From positions 41,048,501 through 41,112,500 of the forward strand of contig BRKX01000004.1 in assembly GCA_026008535.1 (NCBI GenBank): a DNA stretch of 64,000 bases, in the 5' to 3' direction. The notes under the pieces were generated by a model. It was not told the DNA's origin, ran no database searches, and saw only the letters and a list, made by a program, of their open reading frames with translations. Source of the DNA: Perilla frutescens. Its lineage: Eukaryota; Streptophyta; Magnoliopsida; Lamiales; Lamiaceae. Numbering within the stretch: the first letter of the stretch is position 1; each line of letters opens with the position of its first letter. Below, one piece after another: positions 36,382 through 48,413 of this stretch. A program made the position numbers and the translations under genes.

Positions 36382-37136
36382 TAAGATGTCAATATCATAT
36401 TTATTTTGGTGTATTAAAAAATATGTATTAATAATATATAGTTTGCTTAGATGTAATAGATTCTATATAAAATTTCAATTCCTAACATATCTTTTAATTA
36501 GTTACCATACATTGTGTGAATATTCTATAATAAGATTTTTAATTAATATCTGCAAGATTATTTTACTCTGTAATTTTTAATAATTCTGTATGGCATTATA
36601 TATCCTACTTGCAGGGTATGATATGTTACACCACATGTCGGGCCTTTGCACTATCATCAGTTTTATTATTATTAGCAATCATAGTATTAGGGTGTTATAG
36701 GTATCTATCACACCATTATATTATCTAGCAAGCAAGCCATAAATGTCATCCAACAAAAAACAAAAGAAAAAAGAAAATACACTAAATCTGGTCACCACCA
36801 GTCAATATCTAAATGAAATTCTCTAGTTCACTTTTTCAATCTGGCTTGGAGTCATATTTTAATTTTTATTTAGATTTTCATTAAATTTTTCTTCAATTTT
36901 AATTTATTTTGGTGTAGTTATTTTATAATTATTATTTAAGGTTTAATTCAATAAATTAGGGTATATATATATTTATATTTTAGTAATTAATTTTCATTTT
37001 TTAGTTGATACTATTGATTAATATATAGGATATATTATTCCATAATCAGGTATATAACTTTTTCAAAGTTCAATTTTTAGCAATAAATATTTATCAAGAT
37101 TGGTTATAATATAATATATTTTATTTTGTGTAAATG
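36382..37136. other. Intergenic AT-rich DNA
   Basis: No coding sequence, RNA genes or terminal repeats recognised. Confidence 0.4.
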
Positions 37137-38752
37137 GGAGAAACTAGCCGGTCAAACTTTTGAAAAACTTAATTTGATCAGTAACTTTTAAATATATTTT
37201 ATTTATCCAGAATTACTAAAATACCCCTATATTCATTTTTGAACCATATTTCAATTCCCCCACCATTCAGCCACAATTCACATTTCACATTTTGAAATGA
37301 GATTTAGAAAAAATTTCTCTCTCTTCTAATCTTATCTTCTTCAACACTAATGGAATCTGCAACACTAAAAATTTAAGCGAAGATTTCTCTAGATTCAAGT
37401 CGTCGACCTCCGAAAATTCAAGTGAAGATCTCTCTCTTCAGATTTCTCCACCAACTAGCCGTCGACCTCCAAAAATTCAAACGAAGAAATAGAAAATCCT
37501 TCCCCAATATGTGTATGTTTCAGATCTAATTATTAATAATATTGTTAGATTGCTAGGTGTTGTTTATTTTTTAAGTTTGATTTGGGGAAAAAATTGTTTT
37601 GTAGAATTTTCTACACATAATAGACATGTTTTGACAATAGAAGTACTTAAAAATCATTACTAATATAGTTGATGTTTGAAAATCTGGAAAAAAATGAAGT
37701 ATTTCTGCAACTTTCGAAAATCTAGAAAAATGAATGTCTTAACTGCGCGCGAGCCTTGCACGCATGCTCGTGTGCTCATGCCTTGTGCGCGCAGTTAAGA
37801 AGAAAATCGTGCGCACCTGAGTCCAAAGTATCAACAATTATTCTGCTGATGCTCAGAAATTATCAACCGATGTTATGCCGATCTCTGGAGATGTCTGCCG
37901 ATGTGTTCTGCCGATGTCTGACCACGCGCGCTTACTTTGTGTGCGCATGCTTGTGGGCACAGTTAAGAAGAAAATCGTGCGCACCTGAGGCCAAATTATC
38001 AACAGTTGTTCTGCCGATGTATATAAATTATCAACCGATGTGTTCTACCGATATCTGCGCGCGCGCTTACTTTGTGCGCGCAGTTAAGAAGAAAATCACA
38101 CACACCTGAGGCCAAATTATCAACAGTTGTTCGGCCGATACATAGAAATTATCAACCGATGTCATGTTGATAGTCTGTCGATGTCTGCGCGTGCGCGCAG
38201 TTAAGAAGAAAATCGCGCGCATCTGAGGCCAAATTATCAATAGTTGTTCTGCCGATGCCCAGAAATTATCAACCGATGTCATGCCGATAGTCGGCCAATG
38301 TGTTCTGCCGATATCTGCGCGCGCGCATGCCTTGTGCGCGCCAGGTCTTGCGCACACTTAAGAACAATCTAGCGCGCACTTAAGAACAAAATCACTTTTT
38401 TTTTGTAAAAGTCGAACTTCAGTGCTCACTGCACTAGCTCGACATGGACGAACTATGACGAGAACTATGGTCCAAGAAATGAAGATCAATGATGATGATG
38501 AAGATTGACGATGAAGATGAGGATGAAAAACAGATCTGAAGATAAAGATCGACGATGAAGATAAAGATGAAGATGGAGATGAAAAACAGATCTGAAGTGT
38601 GATGTGTAGGGGGTAGGTGGGATATTTTAATTTTTTTTTCTGTCTAAAGGGCATTTTGATCCAAAGTGATTAAAAAAATATGTTTAAAACTTACTGGCTA
38701 AAATAAATTTTTTTAAAGTTTAAGTGGCTAAAATAAGTTCTCCCTCAATTAT
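37137..38752. mobile_element. Putative inverted-repeat element with a GC-rich tandem array
   Basis: The left end GGGAGAAACTAGCCGGTCAAAC and the reversed right end GGGAGAACTTATTTTAGCC are similar over about 100 bp with gaps. Both then show a 'taacttttaaatatattt'-like stretch and 'aaaatrcccctnta'. Flanking 9-mers do not match. The interior carries CT-rich leader-like sequence (37310-37500), the GCGCGC array (37740-38390) and a GATGAAGAT-rich stretch (38470-38600). The long open frames come from repeats and match no protein I know. Confidence 0.5.
37740..38390. repeat. GC-rich degenerate tandem array (units 117-168 bp)
   Basis: Units contain GCGCGCAGTTAAGAAGAAAATC, CACCTGAGGCCAAATTATCA, GTTGTTCTGCCGATG, AAATTATCAACCGATG and a run of GC dinucleotides. 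The word CAGTTAAGAAG starts at 37792, 37960, 38081 and 38198. Each unit has several CCGATGT words in a locally GC-rich island within AT-rich DNA. Confidence 0.8.
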
Positions 38753-39039
38753 TTTTATAAGCAATATTTTTAAAACATTAAACTTGATGTTGAGACATAA
38801 AAAATTATAGAAAATATGGACTAGAGAATCTCATTTCTCACGTTTTATAGCATTCCCGATTGTAGGTAGTACCATGCGCATCAAGGAGTGTACGTCCACA
38901 TATTCAAACACGGAGAAATTGCAGCATCGCATTTAGTATGTGTTTGAGTGTTACCATACTATCACACCGTCAGCACTCTCTCTTCTTCACCTCTTCCGGA
39001 TCCCCTCTCTTTTGCTGCATATGCTCTCTTCTCCCGATA

Positions 39040-39275
39040 TATATCTCCGCACTGAAAACAGCTTCTGCACACACAAATTCTAGTTAGATTCATCATTTCA
39101 ACTCCATTATTCCTTCTCTTCTTTGAGTTTATATTCATACCTCTCTGCCCTAAACCAAGCTTCTATACACATAAATTCTAGTGAGATTCATTATTTAACC
39201 TCCATTTCCTTATCTTCTTTGGGTTTATATTCGTATCTCTCTGCACCAAACCAAGCTTCTATACACATAAATTCT
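39040..39275. repeat. Three ~100-bp direct repeats upstream of the PTM relic
   Basis: Units share 'ctctgccctaaaccaagctt' and 'ctatacacataaattctagt' (best copies at 39120-39215 and 39216-39275, a diverged copy at about 39040-39119). A (AT)n tract at 39283-39301 follows. Confidence 0.65.
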
Positions 39276-39701
39276 CTCCATTATATATATATATATATAT
39301 ATTTACTTCTCTTCTTTAAGTTAATACAAGTCATTTTCCAGTTAGGATCTCGGTGGAGCTTCTTTCTTAGATTTTTGAGATCGTTTAGCTCTTTACTGTT
39401 TTTGAGTTCCTTTGAAGTTGATGAGTTTGCGGCTGCTCGATCTCATATGCAATGACTCTACGTCATTGTTCGACTCCATCCATCTGTCGATCGCTTTTGA
39501 GAGCAATAAGGCCATATCTAATTAAGGCGTCTTCCCAGTGAAGGCTCAGTCACCACATCTGCATGTCTCAGGTTGACACACACACACACACACACTCTCT
39601 CTCTCTCTCTCTTATTTGAAAACTTATGCATGTGTGTGTGTTCACTTCATTTTGCTACATTAATTTTTAAATATTAATGTTTGAATTGAATTTTATTGCA
39701 G

Positions 39702-41190
39702 GTCTCTCAACTGGGATTTACTGGACTCAATTACATGGCCAGTGTTTTTGGTGGAGTACATATTACTCCAAAAACCAAAACATATCCCTGGCTTGATCTC
39801 AGTGAATTCGATCATTAATTTCCAAAGCGACTACTACTCAATGCCATCATTAGCAAAAGTGGCGAGACTACATCATCTCTGCAATGATCTGATTGAAACA
39901 GAAGGCTAGTTCAGAGCTATTAAGCAGAGCGGTAGTGATAACGGAGAGTGATAACTGGAAAATGAAGTAATTTCTTCTAAAGAGAAGAAAAAGGCATGTC
40001 AGCAGAAGTTGATCATGAATATGATGATGGGAATGGTGATGAATATTGCTATCTATGCAAGATGGATGGCAACATGATATGCTGTAATGGTTTACCTACA
40101 GCAATTCATTCAAGGGATACAATTACTCCCCATGGATTTTCACGGCTGCCTCTACTATACCATCTGCGATTATGATCTATTAGTGTAAGTTCTTCTGATA
40201 TCCTTACAATTTTTTCTTCATTTTGCATAATCATATTCATATACATACTATTGTGTTACACTTTGAAATGAATGAATGATCTCCTATATATGATCGTCTT
40301 TTTAAATGTTAAAATTAGCTTCTAGATTGAACATATATGTCATAATGTTGTTACAAATTGGTAGCTCTATTTTATGATGTGCTGATGAACTTCTTAAGAA
40401 ATTAACAAATTAAAATCATCATGAATTTATAATTTTTCCAGCTGATCATAAAAAAAGACCTTGTGGTCATTCATTTAATTACTTTGCTAAATGTTGACCA
40501 AATATACAGTACGTATTAATTTGATATATTTACCGTTGTTATTTGCAGGCCGAACACGTGTGGTGAGGAATACTGTCTTGGTGTACTGGGGCGATGATTT
40601 ACCAGCCGTAGTTGCTGCATTAGTCATCTCTCCATGAGAAAATAATCTGTGCTATCTGTGAGCACTGGAATTTACCTCATGGAGTGAATCATTTGCCCAT
40701 TGCTTCACAGTTGGCTTTTCCTCATCATTAATTGGTGAGTTCTGAAGGATCAACATAAGGGTTACAAGCATCTGATGATGGTTCAACAGCAGTATGATCA
40801 CCCATCACTGAAATAGCAGAAAGAGGAAACAATCCAATTTCTACTATTGATAGTGTTATGTCAACTTATATGAGTTTGCCTTCATGGTATCATCCTTTTG
40901 AAACGAGTTGACATCCCAGAAGGCTGCTGATAATGCCAGAACAACCGATCAAATCATGGCGAGGCAGGTGAAGATCACTAGGGATAAGCATGCTGTGTTT
41001 TCTTGGTCAGACATTCATAGTTTGAACTCCAAGAAAGAAAACTGTAGCTGGTGTTTCACCTGAAGGAATGCTGAAGATGAAAGAGACTGCTTGTTCGTTG
41101 TGAATGACAGTATTCAAGCAATCAAAGATTTAGGCATTCAGTTGAGGAATGGCAAGAAAAAACATCTTAGTGGTGTTATATGCCATGGGG
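39702..41190 (+). pseudogene. PTM: PTM-like (DDT domain, PHD finger) gene fragment
   Basis: From an acceptor-like TTATTGCAG the frame at 39702 reads GFTGLNYMASVFGG, then YPWLDLSEFDH, TAA, FPKRLLLNAIISKSGETTSS. Near 40045-40115 it reads CYLCKMDGNMICCNG...AIHSR, half a PHD finger (CxxC...CC...H), followed by DFHGCLYYTICDYDLL. Near 40960-41160 it reads QVKITRDKHAVFSWSDIHSL, then CSWCF and RDCLFVVNDSIQAI. These blocks in this order match plant PTM, a membrane-tethered PHD transcription factor in plastid-to-nucleus signalling (family from memory). Apparent introns remain (GTAAGT at 40184; TTTGCAG near 40548), so it is a duplicated genomic fragment, not a retrocopy. In-frame stops and indels are frequent, and the DDT start, transmembrane and C-terminal parts are absent. 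Confidence 0.75.
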
Positions 41191-41399
41191 CATACTTGTG
41201 TGAGATTAGCTAACGGATCTCTTACGTTAGATGGATATTATTTATCCCAATAATACGGTCCTCTTTTTTTCTTTTCTTTTTGATTCTTTTTAGTAGTCCC
41301 TCCTCTCTCTTTTATTTTCTTTTCAATTTTTTTATCTAATTTTTAATTTCTTTTTCCTTATTTTATTAAATATAAATATTTAATTTTTTATTTTTATTT

Positions 41400-41960
41400 T
41401 TTTCCGGCGTGTCATTCAGTGCACTCGCCTGACGCTAACGCGTAGTCTCATGCATTGCGCTTGATAATTATTTTTTTTAAAATAAATATGTACTCTAAAA
41501 TGAAATTAGTGAACTATAAAATTAAATTGAATTGATTTAATTTTGAAATAAATTAAATTTTTTTATTCAATATCTCACGCAGTGCACTCACTCGATGCTA
41601 ACGCATGGGCTCATACACTACGCTCAATAATTAATTTTTTTTGAAATAAATATATACCATAAAATGGAATTAGTGAACCCTAAAATTAAATTGAATTAAT
41701 TTAATTTTTAAATTTAATTATTTATTTTATCTGGTGTCTTGCACAATGTACTCGCCCGATGCTAATGCGTGGCTCATGCACTGCTCTCAATAATTAATTT
41801 TTTTGAAATAAATATATACTCTAAAATGAACCTTAAAATTAATTTGAATTCATTTAATTTTTTTTAATCCATAGTCTCGCACAATGCACTCACTCGACGC
41901 TAACACATGGACTCATGCACTGCGCTTGATATAAAATAATGATTTAAAAAGATTTTTGTT
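41400..41960 (+). repeat. Tandem repeat, ~164-bp unit, four copies
   Basis: Anchor words gcactcgcc / gcactcact / gtactcgcc / gcactcact lie at 41421, 41584, 41748 and 41886 (spacings 163, 164 and 138). Each unit has CAATGCACTCGCCCGATGC, TAACGCGTGGGCTCATGCAC, GCGCTYGATAATTAATTT and AAATAAATATATACTCTAA, followed by 'gtgaaccctaaaat' in the better copies. A fifth copy lies far away at 5701-5890. Confidence 0.85.
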
Positions 41961-41984
41961 GGGCTTTGATTAATGTTCTACATC

Positions 41985-42314
41985 TTTTGCCAGCAATGAA
42001 GCTCTGTTGTCTATATTTTAATAAAATGCCTATTTGTGATCAGATGTACTGATCTAGTTATATGTCTGGATCCTATTTGTCTTCGTGATTGTATTCTGAG
42101 CCAAATTACCCTTTTATAAAACGTGTAAAAGCGTGAATTTGCTCCAGTTAGAGAGATTATGCTGCCCAAATTTCTGAAAGACATTAACCTATTCTTCCTA
42201 AGTATATAATTAAGAAATCCATAGTTTCGCGAGTTTAGTATAACAATCCCTTCCTCATTCTCCAGTAACACATCAGTACCTTAATCTCTGTTCTCCTAGG
42301 ACTGGGGCGTTACA
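41985..42314 (-). repeat. Truncated LTR of the TGTAACGCCCC type
   Basis: On the minus strand it begins at 42314 with TGTAACGCCCCAGTCCTAGG, the same class of start as the LTRs at 4400 and 42586. The left limit is unclear, where it meets the tandem-repeat region. No coding sequence. Confidence 0.55.
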
Positions 42315-42585
42315 CCTATATACTATATTGATACACACAAATTGATCCATGTATCGATATATTTTTTTAATTGTTGCACGAGAGCAAGAATTAGTAAACT
42401 CATGCACTCGTGTATCTATCCATTTTTTAACTAGTGCAACAGTTGATTATTAGGGTATTAATGTATATTCCCATCCTAAAAGGCTAGAAACATTATTTTT
42501 TCTTAAAAAATGGTTATTTACATTATTTACTAAGTAATAGTGACAATTTTCTCATATTAACACTAATATATTTATGTATACTAAC
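42315..42585. other. Short AT-rich spacer between two LTRs
   Basis: Nothing recognised. Confidence 0.4.
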
Positions 42586-43929
42586 TGTAACACCTCAGAT
42601 TTTTGGATAAGGTTTAGAGAATTGTTAATGGTAATTAATTAGTTAAGGAAGAAATTTAAATAAGGTTAATTGAGGTCGGATGTCAGTCACGACTTTAGGG
42701 GTCAGTTTTTATGAAAATCGTCTTTTTGGAAAATGCGACTTTAATTCTTTTATGGCCATTCGTGTTCTCATTAGGAATGTTTTAACTCAAGGAGTATGCC
42801 AGTGTTTTTGAATTTTTATTTTGAAGTCATTTGAGTTTCCGGTGATGAAAAACGTATTTAAAAGGCGAATGAATAGTAACTTTTACGTGCGTTCACGTTT
42901 TGAAAAATTTACGAAATCCTCTTCGTTGATCCGAGTCTACTTCTATCAGGCCCTTCTTATGGAAAATGACTCAAGGATTCCGTTGGCGTTCATGGATTTC
43001 CATTTTGAGGTCAATCGAACGCTCGACAGCAAAATCTGTCAGTTTGAGTAAATAGTAAAAAGTAATTCCAAAAAAGGGAATCTTTGCTCGTCTTCCTTCT
43101 GACGACCCCATTTTCTTCACGAATCAAGTTGGTTCACTAGTATTCAAGCCAATGGGTCTCTCGGTATTTTTAGATTTCGTGTCTGAGGTCATTTGGATCT
43201 CGACATCAAATAAAGCAGCTTTTAACCGAACCCGAGGTAACTTTTACAGTGTTTTCGCACTGGAGTGGCTTCTCAAGGAAGCCAAACTCCCCTCTATAAA
43301 TACAAAGCCACCCTTTTACCTTTCATTTGCTCATTTACCATCCATTTCACTTCATATAGAGTGGGAAAGCTTGAGAGAAAAGCCGAGAAAGTTCTGTCGA
43401 AGTAAAAAACATTCTTCGTGAGTATTCCGCAAGATGACGAGCAGAGAGGCGTGGAAGGGATGCGGTGAGGGAATGTGCTAGGGGTGCCATTTGGGTCGTA
43501 GCAGGCGGCTCTGCCGCTGTTGTGACTCGACGAGACGCCGAGCTAGCCACCTTCCTTCGACGCACCTAACCCCGTCCATTCTTGTTCGTCGATCTCGATT
43601 CCATTTCTTTTCTGTCTTTTAATTCCGTATTTACTTTTCGTTCTTCATGTTCTTCATTATTACTCATTTACATTCCGTCTAAAGTTGTATTTCGATTCTT
43701 ATTGAAGTTCCAAGTTAATAACGTTACGTTATATTGCTCGCTTTATTCCTATCGTTATAATTCTCGTCATTATTTCATGTAATTAGTCTCGTTATTCCGT
43801 TTAAATCCCGTTTCGTTATTCTAAATAATTAAGGAGGATTATCGTGTTTATGCCGTTATAATGCCAAATTTCTTTTTAAATTAAAGCATGCTATTTCATG
43901 TTAATTTAAATTATTGAAGTGTAACAAAC
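42586..43929 (+). repeat. LTR of the TGTAACACC type, plus orientation, truncated or solo
   Basis: It begins TGTAACACCTCAGATTTTTGG. A TATA box (TATAAATAC, 43295-43303) is followed by a CT-rich leader and a GC-richer stretch, the same design as the LTR at 1545-4400. The right end is uncertain because the 3' LTR of the gypsy element appears to begin at 43930. The open frames inside are not credible proteins. Confidence 0.5.
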
Positions 43930-44303
43930 TGTAATAGTCTTGTGTTGATATAAATTTAGGAGATTAATATTTGATTAATTCCGTTGATGATGCTGTATTG
44001 TAAAGAAATGGGAGAAGTGAAGAGAAGATAAGGGGGAAGTTAGAATTATCTCATTGCTTATCCTTCACAATAAGGTTCCCACTATTTATAGCTATTACAT
44101 CATAGTACTATAACCCTAAAATCATATGGTATATGCTTTCCTAATTAATTGAAATAACATAATTAAAATTGGGCCATATTGGTCCTTTTAAAGGAAATAA
44201 ACCAAACACTAAATATGCGGCCCAAGTCTCTAACCCGTCAGAATCTCACCCGAACCGCTATTCACATCCAAACCCGATTTAGGATTAGAAATTCCCAAAC
44301 ATT
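43930..44303 (-). repeat. Probable 3' LTR of the Ty3/gypsy element at 59872-64000
   Basis: On the minus strand it opens TGTTTGGGAATTTCTAATCC and may close CAAGACTATTACA at 43930. A TATA box (TATAAATAGT, plus 44091-44100) lies about 200 nt from its start. With the copia element removed, its start abuts the purine-rich CAAATGGGAAAA at 59872-59883, a plausible polypurine tract. The far boundary is tentative. Confidence 0.5.
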
Positions 44304-44306
44304 TTA

Positions 44307-45926
44307 TGTTGGTCCCGGGTGAGTCGATATCAGTTTAGAGGGGGGTGAATAAACTGATTAAAACTTTTTACTTTAAATGCGGAATAACAAGGCCCTTTGA
44401 CTCGATTAATGAAACTTATCTGTGCACAAACTTATTGAACAGTTAAGACAGTTTAAGTGCAGCTTGTATGATATTGTGTGCAGTTCAAAGATATGCAATA
44501 ACCAAAATAGTACATCACACAAGCAATTTATAGAGGTTCGAAGTCTCAAACTTCTACGTCCTCTCTTCCTTCCGTAGAAGGGCAACTTTACTATATAACT
44601 TGAGTTTCTTTACAAATTATACAATGAAGGACAGTTGACGGAATCTGGTAACTGCTCGCTACCTCAGCGGGTTGACGGCTCACACTTGAAGTCCCTAACT
44701 GCTCGCTAGGAAGGTAGGTGCTATTGTCGTCTTTACAAGGTTTTAGATCTCTTTCGATCTTCAAGAGGTTAGTCTTGAACAGGGGTTATCAACTGATGTG
44801 CTCCTTCAATTGAGCTGAGTAGTTGATCGTTGTGTAGCTGAAATTCAAAAGACTGCCCTGGCTGGATTGTCAACAACTGGCTGATTATCTTGACTCTATG
44901 AATTTCTTCTTCTCAGTTGAACTCTCGCAGTTTCTATCAAACGCTGAACTTGAGCTTGAGTGGGAGGGAGAAAGAAAAGCTCTTACTTGTATATGCGAAA
45001 GTTGTGTAGGCGAGGGATTCTTCTTGGTTCTTCTTGAGAGAGTTGAGAGTTATTTTAAACTCTGATTCACTCGTCTTTTATAGAGGAGTGATTTTATGAC
45101 CATTGAGTTCTATTGTCCATTGATCGGTGGCCCTATTGGCTCATCAATGGAGAATGATCGCTTGGAGCTTTTGGTTTGAAGTAGCCGTTACTCTGTCAAT
45201 CGATCTTTATTGGATATTTAATTCCAGGATATTTGTTGAAGCATTTATTCCAAGATTCGGCAGTTTGAGCAATAACCTCTAAGGTTCTCTGGCTTCAGTT
45301 TTCTTGGCAGCTTTGAGTTCCAGTTGACAGTTCTGGACTTGTCAGCTAAGTTTGACTATTGCTCCAGTTGGCAGCTTTGAGCTCGTCAGCTGAGTTTGGC
45401 TGTTGCTCCAGTTGGCAGTTTTGAGCTCATCAGCTGAGTTTGGCTATTGCTCCAGTTGGCAGTTTTGAGCTCATCAGCTGAGTTTGACTATTGCTCCAGT
45501 TGGCAATTTTGAGCTCGTCAGCTAAGTTTGGCTATTGCTCCATTTGGCAGTTTTGAGCTTGTCAGCTGAGTTTGGCTATTGCTCCAGTTGGTCATTAGTT
45601 GGATACTTCCTGTCTTCAGTCTAAACTGATCTCTTATCAGTTCCCTTAATTGACTCTTTTCTCCCTCAGCTCAGCTGACTTAGTTGTTAGTTTATTTCGA
45701 CTGTTCAACTTCTTGACTTCTTAGTTCAGTTGACTTCTGACGTTTCCTTTAGCTTGCAGACCATACTCTTGATTGGTTGACTTTGACTTTGCTTGATATC
45801 CTTTTTGATGATGCCCTGGATTAATCAGCTCCGATCTGCAACTTGAATTTCAGTCAGTTTTTCACAAATAATTTTGACATCTCATCAAAACCTAATCTAG
45901 GGGTTCCTTGATAGTTTTTCCTAACA
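44307..45926 (-). repeat. 3' LTR of the copia element
   Basis: 1620 bp. A TATA box on the minus strand (TATAAAAGACGA, plus 45071-45082) is followed by a CTCAACTCTCTCAAGAAGAA leader. Upstream of it in transcription sense are six 44-bp tandem units (about 45326-45595). The partner LTR is at 58250-59871. Confidence 0.93.
45326..45595. repeat. 44-bp tandem repeats in the U3 part of the 3' LTR
   Basis: About six units, each CAGTTGGCAGTTTTGAGCTC, then RTCAGCTGAGTTTGGCTAT and TGCTC. The position upstream of the TATA box on the minus strand suggests an enhancer-like repeat. The same array is at 59268-59538 in the other LTR. Confidence 0.9.
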
Positions 45927-45942
45927 ATTTTCCCCTTTTTGA
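45927..45942 (-). other. Polypurine tract of the copia element
   Basis: Minus-strand CAAAAAGGGGAAAAT ends directly at the 3' LTR; it would prime plus-strand DNA synthesis. Confidence 0.85.
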
Positions 45943-46354
45943 TGATGTCAAAACTTTGTTGATGATGATGGAAAAAGCTGCAAGTATAGCAATTTTGCTT
46001 AAGCAGTTTCAGAGCAAATTCAGAGCATTTGTTATTAGCATTTGTCATTCATGTTGTTATTCAGGTATTAAAGCATTTAAGATATGCATGAAATTCAAGT
46101 ATTAGAGAAATCAGACTTCAAATTTCAGAGCATTTTTTCATTCTTTCACTTTGGGTATGCTTTCATTCTAGTATTAGAGCATTTTTCATTCAAGCATCAG
46201 AGCATTCAACCATTTTTCATTCAAGTATCAGAGCATTTAACTTAATCATACTTGAAGTAACAGAGCATAAGCATTATAAGCATGGTCGAAATGTATATTA
46301 TATATATTCACTTTAAAGCATATTATATTTTCAAGAGTAGTTAAAACTACTAAT

Positions 46355-48265
46355 CTACTCCCTGAAAATTGCTTCTTTGCTCCTTTTCTTTATGCTCGAT
46401 TCTCCTTTTTCTTGAGCTCCTTGCATCCTCCATGCTTCCCCCTGAAGCTGATCTTCCCCCTCATGATGAATTTCTCTTTGAATTTGATCCCAAAGAGTTA
46501 AGCATCCACCATCTATCTGTTCTCCTTCCCCCTTTTTGGCATCATCCGAAAGGTGGAATGGGTCGCATGATGGTAGTGACAAGTTTGGTAAGAAGTTGAA
46601 CGCAGTTGCCATATTGTCATCATGAATTGAGGAAACTGAAGGAATTTTCATAGGTGAGGAGAGCCATGCATATGCTTCTTCAGTTGTCATGAACTGACCT
46701 GGAGCAGAGGTGAGAGAGACTGCTTGCTCTCTGAAGCTTATCGAGGCCAAGCTGTTGAAGATCTCATCTGTTGAAGGGATGAGTGGATCATCAATGAAGG
46801 GTGTACATGAGGAGTTGGCCGGTTCATTGTCGGGGAGAGGAGTATCGGCTGGTATGCTCAGCTGGATTCGCTTGATCATCGAATCCATTATGTCTGAAAG
46901 CGTAGGTGGCGAGGAGAGTGGATGATTCATCCAGTTTCTACTCCATATTCCTTCGTTGATCCAGAAGGTGGAGCCACGAGTGTGGATGAGGTGGAACATT
47001 ATTGACTCATCCAGTTGAAATCGCCATATATGGTACTGCAGGTACCGCCGCAGTTGGTCGAACAGAGAGGAGTCTGTGTCTTCAACAAGACCGAAACAGC
47101 TTCTCAGCTGATGGTCTAGAACAGCTTCAAACTCAACCTCAATGGAGTCATGTTGGACTAACGGTAGAGGTTGGGAGCTGGCTGATATTGTAGGCCGATC
47201 ACTCAGTCTTGAAATAGGTTCGCTCTCAATCATCAGCTCTCTTTCATCAGAGGAGCTGACGAGTGCCTCCAAAGGTGCCTTTCCACGATCTGAGTTGGAA
47301 GGCCCTTGTCGACGTGAATGCTTCAGGATCAGATGGCCGTAGATAGTGGAGAGCATGTCTCTTCTTTTGAGCGGTTCGCCATTTGGGATGACCTCATCAA
47401 ACTGGCTTTGAATGATATGGCTTATGCGACTCATAAACCCGATCTTTTTGTGAAATGAGCCAATGGATGGGTTATAGGCCATTCGCTCTACATTAGCTCA
47501 CAGTTGAACAAGGATGAAAGAGGCCCAATTGACTTTACATCCATAGTATAGAGCGGTAGTGAGATGGGCTTTGATGTCGGAGAAGTGGACTGTTTCAAAG
47601 TTGCCATGTAGGATATGGCCGGCGATATCTAAGAGTTGGAGGATATCATTTGGCATACTCTCCTTCAGCCTGTGTGAACAGTCATAGTGATTGACGTGAG
47701 GAAGCTTCCAAGCATCCCATAGTGCGTATTTGCAGGGCAATTGCAGGGTCATAACATCTGGACCGTCGCCTGGAAGGTGAAGAGTAGACATCATTGTCTC
47801 TTTCATCACTGTGATCGCCTTGCTCCGTACGGTAGAAATGATATTTTCGCCAGAGATTGTTGCGTTGTAGTAGAATTCAGCAACATGAGAAGGTAAGTTC
47901 TTGAGTGGCACGATCGTCAAAAATGGTAGTAGCCCAGTTGCCTCCAAAGGCCTATAAATCCTTTGAAAGTTTTCGGAGCCGAGGCGTGCATTAAGATACT
48001 CTAGACTTAGAGTTTTATCTTTCTTCAGCTTCTTAAGAAGTAGATTTGCGTCGACCGTCTGAAATGGGGGCTTCATATCTGCAAAAAGATGCTGTTTTAG
48101 TTTAGAGAGCAAGTGTTTAGGAGAGAGAAGACTTAGCAGATGATCAAAGTAAGAGAAAGAAGGGATTTGCAGATGATCGGAGCCTTCATCTCTGTGCACA
48201 TATTTATTTAGCTTTGCATGCAGGAATCGAGGACACTCGATTGCTTTTCTTAGCTGATCAGCCAT
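46355..48265 (-). pseudogene. Accessory ORF C of the copia element, one in-frame stop
   Basis: A single frame of about 636 codons broken once by TGA at 47500-47498 (VQL*ANVERMAYNPSIGSFH). N-terminal half: SLEYLNARLGSENF, then PLEATGLLPFLTIVP and HVAEFYYNATI, then KYALWDAWKLPHVNHYD, then AHLTTALYYGCKVNWASFI. Second half: FHKKIGFMSRISHIIQS, a Ser-rich linker, then DQLRRYLQYHIWRFQLDES and HLIHTRGSTFWINEGIW, then an acidic and finally Lys/Arg-rich end. It resembles the proteins annotated 'putative plant transposon protein' (from memory, unverified). No signal peptide or membrane segment is apparent, so an envelope-type role is not supported. A TATA-like TATAAATAG lies 150 nt upstream of the ATG. 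ORFs A and B are diverged relatives. Confidence 0.75.
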
Positions 48266-48413
48266 CCGATTTGATGGAGGATTAGCTGAATTAATGAGGA
48301 TTACATCTCAGCCGTTTGATGAAGAAGTAACTTTATGATCTTGTGGCTGAGAAGTAGCTTCTCTGAGAATGGGGTAGTTGTCATAAATAGCAAAATATTT
48401 TCTGCAGATCTTG

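Noticed and set aside
37756..38357. Open frames rich in Cys/Ala/Arg on both strands
   Set aside because: They are produced by the GC-rich tandem array and change with repeat phase; no domain.
45326..45595. Regular 44-bp repeats considered as a CRISPR-like array
   Set aside because: The units are contiguous with no unique spacers, lie inside an LTR of a plant retrotransposon and are mirrored in the partner LTR.
46369..47342. Several plus-strand open frames opposite accessory ORF C
   Set aside because: Antisense shadows; the minus frame is about 636 codons with one stop and has homology to ORFs A and B.
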